DNA from: Pleurotus ostreatus/Saccharomyces cerevisiae fusant
Taxonomy: Eukaryota; Opisthokonta
DNA: 18,736 nt
Reading direction: 5' to 3'
Assembly: GCA_024196135.1 (NCBI GenBank)
Contig: JAMQCK010000633.1
Location: forward strand, 1-18,736
The notes below the pieces were generated by a model. It saw only the letters and a list, made by a program, of their open reading frames with translations. It ran no database searches and was not told where the DNA came from. Shown in pieces: positions 8,396 to 17,695 of the stretch (position 1 is the stretch's first letter; each line of letters begins with the position of its first letter). The position numbers and the translations under genes are program-made.

Positions 8396-10488
8396 CTATG
8401 CCGCTGCCGCTGCAGCCGCCGCGCGACGCTCACGCGCCTTCGCCCCTGGCCCATAGCGCTCCTGGAACTTGATAAGCTCCTCCATGAGCTCCTCCATCTG
8501 CTTCATCGTATCCGAGCTGGACGACTCGGCCGGCGCAGCAGCCTGCGCGTTCAGCGCACCCTCCAGGGTCCTCTCCTGCATCGGGCTATCCACGGTCGGA
8601 GCGCCGTCCACCATCGGCTCCTCCGCTCCATTGCCGTTAGTCGCCGGCTGACTGCGCTGCCTGTCCTCCTTGAGCGCCATTTCAAGGGACTCCCGCCTGC
8701 GTTGGCGATCCGCCGCGCTGGCCTGCTCGCGGCTGACCCATTCGACGAGGGACCGAACGCGCTTGTTCATGTCGGTGACGGACATGCGTTTGCTCGGCCA
8801 CTTGACCTTCACGCCACGCTCGATCGTCCGCTCCATGCTGCCGCCACGCGAGCCCGCACCGGAGCCGCCGGCGCGCACTTCGAGTGGGACGGGCGCTACC
8901 GTCGGGAGTGCCTCCTCCAGGTGCGCCAGGTAGTCCGGGAGACCCCAGGACGTGTAGAGCGGCTGCTGAGATACGGCGAACGCGTGTGATTGGCGATAGG
9001 CACGACCCTCGCCTCCACCATGCCCGTTGACAGTGCTTGACTGCCGACGCGAGTCTCCTGCAGCCGAGGCGTTCTGTCCACCAGGTCGTCTCGGATGCTG
9101 CCCTCCTTTCTTGCGACGCTGGTTGACGCTCGGGGTTGGAACTGGAGAGATGACGTCACGTGTCTGATTTTGGCGCTGATATCGCACACGCACCTTCTTC
9201 CCCGTCGACGGCGATTAAAGGCTCCTGATTGACGGCAGGCTTGCGCGCGCCTCGTTTCTGGCGGCCGTTCGTCTTGGGCGCAGGAGGGACGGGAGGAAGG
9301 GAGCCCTTGTTCGGCACAGGTGTCTCGTCTCTAGCGACGGCGGCTGGCGCGACAGGCATGTCGGAAGTAGTTGACGCAGACCTCGTTCGCTTCTTCGGTT
9401 GTCTGCCAGGCGAGGTGAGCCAAGGTGCACTAGTGCTTGATGGGGGCACTCACAATGCGTCGTCATCCGTCCTTCTCCGCTTCTTACGAGCGTTTCCCAC
9501 AACATCCGCATCCACTTCCTGCTCGACGGAATGCACAGGCGCCTCATTCGCATGCGCGCTCTCCTGGGCGGCGGCTTCGGCGGCCGACGCCCGGATGATC
9601 GCCTCCAGGTCGTGGTCGAAGTCGGCGTCGCGGCTGTTCATGGTATTTCGGCGCTTAGATGGCTGCGCGTGCTGCTGCTTGGTGAGGAGCGAGGGCGACC
9701 GCGATCGAGATGTTCGAGAATTGTGGGTCGCGAAATGATGGTTATTGTTATTGTTATGCCCGCGGTTGCGTTTGTTGTTCAGCTTCCTGGGTGGATATGA
9801 GTGCTGGATGGAGCCGAGACGACCAAGTACGCACCTAAGAGTCTCCTCGTGCAGGTCTGGCCGACACTTCTCGCAAAAGTAGTCGGATTCGTGGAGTTGA
9901 TCTTCTGATTCAAAGCCCATGCAGAGGCCGTGCTGCCAAACGTTGCATATCTCGCATTGAACCATGAACTCTCCGGCATCGGGGTCGTCCTCTGCGTAAC
10001 GGAAAGAGGGTCAGCGAGGGTGCAGGAAGAAAAGGGCAACACGCACCTGTGCTCCCACAGACACAACGTGTGACACCCTGGTCGTCTCCGTCGGGGGGAT
10101 CCATGGATGTGTCCTCGGTGGCGGCGGGCGCGACATCGGCGACGACGGGTGGAGGGTCGAGTGGCTTCTCCTTATCCTTCGTCTTGCGCTTGCTGCGGCT
10201 CCCGTTGCTGCCGTTGGTGGAGGTGCTGGAGCCGTTGGGGGCTGCTGGGGCGGACCGGCGATCGTCAAGGCTGTCGTCGGTGTCCTCGAGCTTAGGGCGC
10301 TTGGTTCGGCCGTTGCTGGACTGGGTGGAGAGCGGGGGCCGTGCTGCGGGTTGGCTCGGGCGTGTGGAGGGGTGGTCAGATTCCGGCGATTTGGAGGTAC
10401 TGGTGGACGCGGCGGGTAGGGAACGTCGTCCTGAGCGGCGGGGCTCCCTGGGCGAGAGCGGCGGGCCCATCGTCGCGGCTTGGGCCAT
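8396..10488 (-). CDS. Cti6-like PHD-finger chromatin protein (5 exons, 628 aa)
   Basis: The exons are complement(8396..9141, 9194..9402, 9454..9786, 9835..9991, 10047..10488), with introns of 48-55 nt. Cti6 proteins are fungal PHD subunits of Rpd3L-type histone deacetylase complexes, and their PHD finger reads histone H3 methylated at K4. The N-terminal 140 residues are disordered and Ser/Pro-rich, with RRSGRR near the start and basic KRKTKDKEK. A complete C4HC3 PHD finger follows once exons 1 and 2 are joined: C142, C144, C160, C163, H168, C171, C187, C190, with W166 as a candidate aromatic-cage residue. Then come an Asn/His-rich and RS-rich stretch and basic ARKKRRRTDDD. The C-terminal part has SWGLPDYLAHLEEALP (445-460) and KWPSKRMSVTDMNKRVRSLV (494-513), which resembles the Cti6 C-terminal motif. 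A coiled-coil-like MEELMEELIKF and a poly-Ala end follow. The start at 10488 is chosen because the open frame further upstream is not protein-like. The name is inference from layout. Confidence 0.82.
9151..9162. promoter_or_regulatory. CRE palindrome overlapping an E-box inside intron 4 of the Cti6-like gene
   Basis: TGACGTCACGTG combines a perfect CRE/ATF-type palindrome TGACGTCA (9151-9158) with CACGTG (9157-9162). It lies within the 52-nt intron 9142-9193, between donor and acceptor. It could be a bZIP or bHLH binding site, or chance; only the motif itself is visible. Confidence 0.35.
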
Positions 10489-13111
10489 GGCGGGTCGAAT
10501 TCGGGATTTTGGGGGCTGATGACCGTTCTTTTCAAGACGAATCCCTTGCCAGAGGTCTTCTTGACGCGGGCTGCCAATTTCACACCCACCCACGTGCCGA
10601 GCGACGCCACATATTCCGCCGACGGTCCGGAATCGACGGCGTTCGCCCCCGTTCTCACCCTCAACCGTGTCTAGGTCGCAATAGACGGCGCCGTGCGCGC
10701 ATACACTCGCTTCACGCACCCCGAGTAGCGTCCTCGATAAGGCGTTCCCATCTATCGCTGCGATTGCCTTTGTTGATTCCGAGAGAACCCATCGCGCAGG
10801 TCTCATGGCCGTAGCGGAGCGGACCTGAGATATCACCAGACAGAAGACGCAATGGACGGCACCGACGAGCCCATGCACCGAAGAACATATCGGGCGCAGC
10901 GACCGCGCAGTGTGAATGTATGGACGATCGAGGCTCCCAGAACGTCAGCGTTGCTTGCATCACGGGCATGCGTATGTTTCGTAGGGATCGCAGCTGCATC
11001 ACTTTGCAGTCCATCGCGCGCAATGATCGACGTCAGGAAGGTGTCCTCCTTTGTAGCTACGCGTCTGGATGTTGCTGTCGCCACGATCGCCAGTATTTCC
11101 AACCTTGGCTTGCGCCTCTACGTCGCGGAGCCCAATTGTGGAGGAGGTTGCTGTCGAACGACTTTGCTCTGGATTACCACCTCAGCGGCGCGTCTGCCTG
11201 TCTATCCAACACACCCACCGGGAATTTCTGGTTGCTTTCGGTGAACATCTTGTCGACCATTTTTACCACGCTGTACGTCGGGAGTCTGGACAAGGCAAGA
11301 CGAGTCAATTCGAAAGCAGAATGGTCGGTGGCAACCCCAACCTAGCTCACCGCCTCTTTCGTGCGCCATCTGCCGTGTGCGCGCATATCTATGCCCACCT
11401 TTCTTGCCAATGACATCCTAGTCACGCCTTCGCTGCCACACAGTCAAGTACGAAGCTGTATATGCCTTGACTATCGGCCTTCTCTCCACCACGGTCAGCA
11501 AATCCCGCCGACCGATGCCCTTGCTATCGCCAAATTTCTGATATTCCATCCAGAAATATATCGCTGCGCCTCACGACCCTTTGCATCCAACTAACGTGAA
11601 GCCGCGTCGCTCCACGACAGGGTTCACTGCTGCGGTATATAGTGAGCACTGGCTGAGGTCGATCCCAACATGGCTCGTGCCACGGTGCATCGCCTGTCTG
11701 GCCTTAGAGCGCCCGATATCCCGACCTTCGAGGACGACGACCGGTCTTGTCTGCTTCTAATCTCGAAGCTTATTCACGGAGGACAACACCGCCTTCGTCT
11801 CGACAGATTGTGCTATATTGGCTTTCAACCAGTAGAGGGTCATACCTTCGAGCTGACCTAATGGATGGATACGCCTGTGCGCCGGATGCCTATTCTTCGT
11901 CAAGTTTACTTGGGACGAGTCTGTTCCATGATAGTTCTCCAAGATATCGCGCCTCATGCTCCTGCCACCGACTTCGAGAAGTTCGACTCTACTTCGTCAT
12001 ACGCACCAGCGCACAATACCCCCCAAGGCATTGCCACCTCTTCGCTGATCATCGACCGACAGTCATTGCCATCCCGCGCTGGAAAAATCACCTTCGCTCA
12101 ACTGTCCCTGCGGACCAGGCCGTTGGTGCACAATCAATGTCGTTGACGCTCAATTAGAAGTCGCTCACGCGCAACTATAAGCCGCTGACGCACAATTGGA
12201 AGTCGTCGGCGCACATTCAGTATCTCTAGGGTCGAACGGTGGCAGTCAACAGCGCGTACTAGGCGTCGATCGCAACACGGGTTATGACATCCCCAGCACC
12301 ACCCAGTTTGTCTGCAAGCCAGATCAAGGCGCGATTTGCGGGCCAGGTCAAGACGTTGTCTGCGCATCAGTCCAGGTCAATATCTACGCGCTGAACCTAG
12401 CCCGCGAGGAAATACTCGGTCAGGCTCCCTATTACTTCTTACGGACGAAGGGGACGTAGGTTCTCCGGGGTACAAAGTCGTATACCTAATGACTAGGTCA
12501 CAGTCAATTCTATTCGATATCGAAATCATCCATTCTTCGAATACTGTACCCTCGGCCACATATTCTAGCCCGCGGAAGTTCATGGCACCCCGTCCGGTAC
12601 GCAAATGTTGCTGCTCAGCACAGGCTTTCTTCAGCGCAAGGCCGGCCCCGCCTGCCGGACACTGCTCGTGAAGTAATCATGTATTCAAGGCGAGGCATCG
12701 TCGCCGCGTCTCTCGGTAGACCAACCACTCCGTCATGCTAACGTCCCCTCGCGCTGCGCGGCCCTTGCGAGCTGCAGAACTGTGTCTCCCAGCGTGCAGA
12801 CATGGCGTGAGACCCAGCCGCATCGACGCGGGGAGCCTACGCACACGCCCGCCGAGGATCCGGTGCAGGCGCCTGACTCAGTAACTGGGCGCTTAACGCT
12901 GAATCGGGGGCGCTGATAGCGTTCTGGGTGAAGATCCGTTGACGAGGTGCTTGGAAGCCAGGTGGTGCTAGGCAAATGCCTAACTGCGCGAACCACGGAG
13001 GACGATGAGGCCGATGGGGTGAGGAGGCGACGGCAGAGTAGTGGGCGAATAGGCGGGCGACAGATCATGATCACCCTTCACATAAGGATAGTGGGCGGCG
13101 GTGGCGGTGCT
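10489..13111. other. Gene-poor region upstream of the Cti6-like gene
   Basis: This part of the 3.8-kb gap holds the promoter of the Cti6-like gene near its left end. Many overlapping short open frames occur on both strands, up to about 140 codons, but none has a recognisable domain, consistent splice structure or clear GC-ending codon preference. It contains the 21-bp degenerate repeat at 12119-12219. I see no intact gene. Confidence 0.5.
12119..12219 (+). repeat. Degenerate 20-21 bp tandem repeat encoding heptads
   Basis: About five diverged units of 20-21 bp run head to tail, each like GTCGNTGACGCNCAATTNGAA. One + strand frame reads as heptads of the type VDAQLEV, AHAQL(stop)A, ADAQLEV, VGAHSVS. 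The in-frame stop and the divergence suggest a decayed repeat or a relic of coiled-coil coding sequence rather than a live gene. Confidence 0.6.
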
Positions 13112-13863
13112 CTAGGTTCCCGGAATGCGAGGGCCCCGTTTGCGTGCCGTTCGGACGCGTTGAGGGTCGTGGTCGTCGTGTGTGGTTAATCCCAGGTGGG
13201 CGGCGGTGAGCAGGGGAGCTTCTGCTGTAGAAGCTGCTGCAAGGCGCGTGTCGAAGATGTGCACCAGGTATTTCGCGGAGTATAAGAGGACGGCCCAGAG
13301 ATACGCGTCGTCAACGGCATCGCAACAGGTGGAAGGCCAGCCCAATCAGCGTGTAGCCGTGACGAACAAAAGGCCTGCCAATCGACGGCGGGAGGCGGTG
13401 CAGCGTCTTCTCTGTTTGTTTGGTGCGTTCAGTCAGGTCCCCACAGGGCGGCGAGGCGGGGCTCCTGTCGATATCCGCATGCGGCAAGATTCTAAGGTCC
13501 ATCGCCCAGCGAGGAGGTCGGAGTGAGACTGCGCGTGGGTGAGCAGCGCCTCGTCGACGTGACTATTCGCAGCAAAAGCAGCGTCAGCGATAAATTCTAG
13601 ACGTCATGGGCGGCGGGGATGCTGTTGAACGTGGGGTCGTGGAGAGCGCCGGCACAGGCGATGAGCGTGAGGCGGTGTCCCGCAGGGCGACTGGAGGTCG
13701 CGGCATGCAGAGGGCGCAGCGGCGCGCCATGGGCGCTCGATCGAAACATGAGTGGGCGCCACGTGAAGGGCGCATCAGGCGGGGGCGCGCGAGAGAAAGA
13801 CGAAAAGGGAAGTATGACTTGTTCACCGATTATCGATAGAAAATGCCCGCAAGCCATATACAA
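13112..13863 (-). pseudogene. Coding-like but frame-broken stretch, possible relic gene
   Basis: Three neighbouring segments on the - strand look protein-like with GC-ending codons but lie in different frames. The first ends HDPTFNSIPAAHDV then TAG near 13597. The second reads EFIADAAFAANSHVDEALL and onward to about 13433. The third reads DDAYLWAVLLYSAKYLVHIF and onward through about 13170. The first and second would join smoothly if two bases (TA) were absent, which suggests a frameshift; alternatively a short intron with an AATAG acceptor (GCTGACG branch site) could bridge them. I recognise no family. It may be a decayed gene, an intron-rich uncharacterised gene, or chance open frames in GC-rich DNA. 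Confidence 0.25.
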
Positions 13864-14163
13864 TGGTCAGCGGGGCACAGTACATTGCACGGACTATCCG
13901 CGGGGCAGCGAAGCAGCCGGACGGTGAAGAAATCCAGCGGTGGGGATTGGGAGGTCCTCGTGGATCTCGATAAGATTCCAACTGCTGCCTTTCCGGGAGC
14001 AAAACGGTCCCTTATGCAACATCCCCATCGAGCCACGAATGCGGTGTGGACGAGTGGCGATGAGTCAAGCTCTGTAAAGGTGTATGCAACGACCATGATC
14101 ACACCGGCCACTCTATTGACAACGGTCGCGCACAGCTCATAAGTAGAATGGGAGCAACCACTC
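13864..14163. other. Spacer left of the DUF6699-like gene promoter
   Basis: About 300 bp with no domain-bearing frame. A 99-codon + strand frame crosses it but shows no recognisable features. It probably holds upstream regulatory DNA of the DUF6699-like gene. Confidence 0.4.
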
Positions 14164-14172
14164 ATTTAAAGG
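14164..14172 (+). promoter_or_regulatory. TATA-like element of the DUF6699-like gene
   Basis: ATTTAAAGG lies about 140 bp upstream of the ATG at 14309. The stretch between is rich in CCAACC/CCACC and looks like a C/A-rich 5' leader. Confidence 0.4.
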
Positions 14173-14308
14173 CACGCGCGCCTCGACGTGTTCTCTTCTT
14201 CACCACCCACAACCGAACCAACCGCGCATATTCGACCCGCTCGCCGCGAAGACCCGCCGCGAGACTACATTAGGCACACCAGCACTACCAACCAAAGCAA
14301 CCAGCACG

Positions 14309-14971
14309 ATGCCGGGAAAGCACGTTCGCTTCGCCTCCGCGGAGGACGCGCCCTCGCCGTCCTGGTCAACCAAGACCATCGCACCATCCCCCGCCTGGTC
14401 GACGTCAACCCTCACAGCGTCCCCCCTGCCAGCGGCACCCCCGTCGCTCCCCCACAAGCTCTCCCCCTACGGCAACTCACCCCTACCTCCCATCGAGCCC
14501 GAGCTCGCTGAGGAGTACGTAGCACCGAACCCCAACCTGTGCTACTCCCTCACCCCATCCATCTACTTCAACGTCGCGCACGCCCCCGCGGACGCGCTGC
14601 AGCGCATGGGCCCCGAGATCTCTACCATGCCCGCGACGTACCCGGCCGTGTCGCGGCTGACGCTAGTCCATCACCAGCTGCCATGGCGAATCGTCGTCAC
14701 GCCGCGATCGACGAGGCCCAACGCGCCCGTAACCATTGGCGACATCGTCGTCGCGCTCGCGGAGGCGCTGATCAAGCCCGCAGAGGAGGCGGAGCTCCAG
14801 CGCGAGACCCTCGCGCGGCGGGTGAAGATCACCGAGGCGTGGAAGGCGCGCTGGCGGCGACACGAAGACTCGTACGTCCGGCGGATCGACTGGCTCGAGG
14901 GCTACACGATCTTCATGGGCATGACGGCGACGCAGCAGAACGGAGTCTGGGCATTCCATATGGGCCACTGA
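14309..14971 (+). CDS. DUF6699-like basidiomycete protein (intronless, 220 aa)
   Basis: A single open frame starts ATG in the context GCACGATGCCG and ends TGA at 14969-14971. The N-terminus MPGKHVRFASAEDAPSPS leads into a Ser/Pro-rich disordered region (about 15-75) with PSPAWSTSTLTASPLPAAPP. A folded part follows (about 80-215) with LCYSLTPSIYFNVAHAPADA, then PATYPAVSRLTLVHHQLPWR, then PVTIGDIVVALAEAL, a charged helix (EEAELQRETLARRVKITEAW) and RRIDWLEGYTIFMGMT. A KxVRFA start, Ser/Pro linker, PATxP, W-x-I-x-V strand and VTxGDxV motif are typical of basidiomycete DUF6699 proteins, which are abundant in agaricomycetes and have no known function. Its codons end mostly in G or C, unlike the flanking DNA. 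I assign the family from memory of this pattern. Confidence 0.8.
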   Translation: MPGKHVRFASAEDAPSPSWSTKTIAPSPAWSTSTLTASPLPAAPPSLPHKLSPYGNSPLPPIEPELAEEYVAPNPNLCYSLTPSIYFNVAHAPADALQRMGPEISTMPATYPAVSRLTLVHHQLPWRIVVTPRSTRPNAPVTIGDIVVALAEALIKPAEEAELQRETLARRVKITEAWKARWRRHEDSYVRRIDWLEGYTIFMGMTATQQNGVWAFHMGH

Positions 14972-16464
14972 ACAACGGCGACGCGCACCGAGACACGGAC
15001 TCGCTACCTACCACCATTTTCCTGTTTTTCTGGGCCTCCTTCGCTATCCCCCATCCCCCATCTCATTTCTCTCGAGGCCCATTCGCTATCCAGTCCCCCC
15101 TCTCCCCCACTAATTTATTTATCCCACTATGCGCGCGCCGCCCTCTGTAGCTCATACCCATCTCCTGCCCTGCTCCTGCCGAAACAACCAAATGTACTGT
15201 ATGATTATTGATACTTACTACGATACCCACTCACGACATTTACGACGGTGGAATACTTGCGACTCTGGGTTTTAGGAAGTTCTTAAGAGAATAAATGAAG
15301 TTGTCAACTGTAAACTATGCTGGATCTCGACTCAGGCAAAAATACAATGGAAGCCAAGAACAAAGCACTGCTTGGTGTTATTTGCAGCGCGTCTCGCCCA
15401 CTCAGGTGATCGCGTCTTCTCCATCAACCACTCCGTCAGCGTTCTCTTCAGTATGTGCTCGCTATCTGCCGCGAGCAGTGGATTGTCTGCAACCTTGACA
15501 ATGATGAACACCGATGTTCACCGTGCCCCTACCGTTCATTCCTTGTCATTGAACCCGGTGAGTTGGGCCTGGGCGCCTATATCCTTCCACAACAAAGCAA
15601 CGCGGCAAGTCCACGCTCCCTGCAGCATGCACGTCATCTACAGCAGAAGCTCAGGGATATACACCGCCGACCGTCCACGTCGGCCTACACGCACTTTTGG
15701 CTGTGTTTTCCTGATGCCATGCGACGACCGGGCAGCCAATCTTGCGGCCATCTGGCAGGCTCCCGCGCGATCACCGTGTCCTACCGCGCGATCGCCATGT
15801 CCTAACGCGCGATCACCGTGCCCTCCCATGCACCGACTGCTGTATCCTGCCATACAACGAATGTCTGCCGCGCCACTCCGGAACGGCCTCGTCCGTACTT
15901 CAGTCTCCCGCCCTGCAACTGGTTTACTATATGGTGCTATCCGCTACCACTAAATTATGCTATCCTCGTCCTGCGAACGCCGATTCAAAGATCTACATGG
16001 ACCCTGCAGATCGGTCCTCCGCGAAGAGTGCAACCATATGAACTCCCGATCATACTAGGAGTCTGAGCTTGTCTGCAGATTCCTGCGCCACTTCTGTATG
16101 TGGTCTACTAAGCCACCTTTGCGCCCCATGGGCTGATGGAAACCTTCCGCGCAATTTCCAGCGTCATTTTGTCGTCAATGCGGCCGGCTGGACTTGGCTG
16201 AACGTCTTCTCAAGTCGGCGTGGTCGTTCACTTGATATGCTGCACATTGAAAGTATATCACGTGCACGGTTGAACTTTTGTGACGTTGTCACAGTGTCAT
16301 ATGTCATCGGCCGCTTCCCAGAATCTCAGTGCTCTTCGGGAAGTCAATTTTCAGGGCTTGGGGATGTACTATACGTGGTCATTGCGAGGGGTATCTTGGT
16401 AAAAGTACAACAACATGACGGAGATAGATAGCACAATAAATACCGCCCGAGGGCTAGCAACTCC
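14972..16464. other. Spacer between the DUF6699-like and F-box-like genes (convergent 3' ends)
   Basis: About 1.5 kb between two converging genes. The left part is pyrimidine-rich 3' flank. Open frames of up to 193 codons occur on the + strand (15372-15953) but have no domain and are partly made by the 21-bp repeat. An A/T-richer part near 15180-15300 could contain the polyadenylation region. No gene is supported. Confidence 0.5.
15760..15822. repeat. Three-copy 21-bp tandem repeat
   Basis: Three near-identical 21-bp units lie at 15760-15780, 15781-15801 and 15802-15822, each built around CGCGCGATCACCGTG (middle copy CGCGCGATCGCCATG). One + strand frame reads ARSPCPT, ARSPCPN, ARSPCPP. It lies in non-genic DNA. 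Confidence 0.85.
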
Positions 16465-17580
16465 TCAGACAATGAAGCGCTCGCTCGTCCTGCTGCGACT
16501 CCTGCTCCGCAAGCGGCGCACCCGCGAGGACGACGCCTTTCGCCTCCCCATATCCGGTCTAGGAATGGCCGTGAAGCGCACAGTCGGCCGGATCCGCTTC
16601 TCCCTCTCCTCTGCCTCCCTCCTCCGGTTCTCCTGCCGCTCGCGCACGACGCGCTCGGCCTTGCGCCATAGCCCGCCCACAGCGAACCCATTCGTATCCG
16701 TCCACTGCCGCACGAGCGATATTGGCGCCGCGCAGACGACGACGCGGTCGTCTTGCGCGGTGCTGCTGCGCCACTCGTCGAGCGCGTCCGTCAGCTTGAC
16801 GTGCCCGAAGCCGGCGACCTGCACCATGAGCACCTGCAACGAGTTGGACCCGCGAAGCAGCTGCACGAGCTCGGGCAGGAGTTGGGGGAGTGACGATGCA
16901 GGCGTGGACGCGGAGAGGCTGACGGCGAGGTGCGTGAGGGAGGGGACGTGCTCGGGGATGCCACTGAGGAGGTGCGCGGTTTGGGGGACGAGCTGGAGTT
17001 GGAGGTGGGTGGTGCTGGGGGCGATGAGGGCGGGGTGAAAGCCGTCGCGACAGGACAGGCCGAGGAAGTGTTGCTCGCGCGCGGCAAGGCGAGTACGCGC
17101 AACAGCGTCCGCGCCCTCGTCGGATTCGAGGGGAGCTGTGCGCTGCTTGTAACCCGCAAGCGAGAAGCCGCATGCGCGGTTCTGGACGTAGCGACAGCGC
17201 TCGATGATGTTGACAATGGAGTCGACGGGCCCGAGGGCCAGGATCGCGAGGTTGCGAACGAGGTCGGGCAGCGGCGCGCGAGGGCGTAGGCGAGATGCGG
17301 GCGGGACGTGGGCAGAGGAGACGGCGGCGAGGAACTTGGTGATCGACGGCGAAGTCGACAGCACCACGGTGTGATACATCATGGGGAGGACCCATTCGCG
17401 GACGTGGGACGCGGTGAGGGTGAGTGCGGCGGCGGTCTTGGGTGACGAGGCGGCGGCAACATCGACGATGTCGCGCAGGATCTCGGTGGGCACTTGGGGG
17501 AAGGGGACGACATTCCCCTCAGCCGTGCGCTCGACAGCGCGAACCGGGAGAGCCGGGGGCGACGGTGTGCGCGCTAGCAT
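16465..17580 (-). CDS. F-box-like domain protein with RS-rich tail (intronless, 371 aa)
   Basis: A single uninterrupted frame runs from ATG at 17580 to TGA at 16465. Residues 27-75 (FPQVPTEILRDIVDVAA and on through REWVLPMMYHTVVL) resemble the F-box-like motif of basidiomycete proteins: PxEIL, a conserved helix, then Leu-rich and W/Y residues. F-box proteins connect substrates to SCF ubiquitin ligases. The middle part (about 100-290) has weak Leu-rich character (SLTHLAVSLSASTPASSLPQ, LLRGSNSLQVLMVQVAGFGH), as in the LRR-like substrate regions of these proteins, but no clean repeats. A charged helix follows (KAERVVRERQENRRREAEER, about 307-326). The C-terminus is RS-rich (RLRSRSRSRTSERFIV). 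The target is unknown. It has its own TATA box 91 bp upstream. The antisense frames here are shadows of its GC-rich codons. Confidence 0.75.
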   Translation of the reverse strand: MLARTPSPPALPVRAVERTAEGNVVPFPQVPTEILRDIVDVAAASSPKTAAALTLTASHVREWVLPMMYHTVVLSTSPSITKFLAAVSSAHVPPASRLRPRAPLPDLVRNLAILALGPVDSIVNIIERCRYVQNRACGFSLAGYKQRTAPLESDEGADAVARTRLAAREQHFLGLSCRDGFHPALIAPSTTHLQLQLVPQTAHLLSGIPEHVPSLTHLAVSLSASTPASSLPQLLPELVQLLRGSNSLQVLMVQVAGFGHVKLTDALDEWRSSTAQDDRVVVCAAPISLVRQWTDTNGFAVGGLWRKAERVVRERQENRRREAEEREKRIRPTVRFTAIPRPDMGRRKASSSRVRRLRSRSRSRTSERFIV

Positions 17581-17670
17581 GCTGAATAGGGTATCCTTTG
17601 GATGAAAGGTATGTTTGTTGCGCGGTGGTAGGCGGCCGCGGCTGTTGAGCGATGACTGCGTCCGGTGAGC

Positions 17671-17678
17671 CCTTTATA
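17671..17678 (-). promoter_or_regulatory. TATA box of the F-box-like gene
   Basis: On the - strand the sequence reads CTATAAAGGG, with TATAAAGG 91 bp upstream of the ATG at 17580. This is a close match to the TATA consensus at a plausible distance. Confidence 0.6.
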
Positions 17679-17695
17679 GTCCCGCCAGTGCACTT

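Noticed and set aside
10011..10664. 217-codon - strand frame overlapping exon 1 of the Cti6-like gene
   Set aside because: It is a Pro/Arg/Thr-rich shadow of the Ser/Pro-rich Cti6 N-terminus; the PHD frame is the supported one.
10489..10878. Open N-terminal extension of the Cti6-like frame to an ATG at 10878
   Set aside because: The extra 130 residues have no protein-like character, whereas MAQAATMGPPLSPREPRRSG at 10488 is a natural start; the upstream part is treated as 5' UTR or promoter.
13843..14142. 99-codon + strand frame before the DUF6699-like gene
   Set aside because: No family features, and it lies in the probable promoter region.
14539..15150. 203-codon + strand frame overlapping the DUF6699-like gene
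   Set aside because: It is an Arg/Ala/His-rich shadow in a second frame of a well-supported gene.
15760..15822. Possible CRISPR array
   Set aside because: The 21-bp units are directly adjacent with no spacers, and the genome is eukaryotic.
15372..15953. 193-codon + strand frame
   Set aside because: No domain, mixed codon use, and part of its length is the 21-bp repeat; it lies in the spacer between two convergent genes.
16559..17395. 278-codon - strand frame within the F-box-like gene
   Set aside because: Its Arg/Pro/Ala-rich translation comes from reading the GC-rich F-box gene out of frame.
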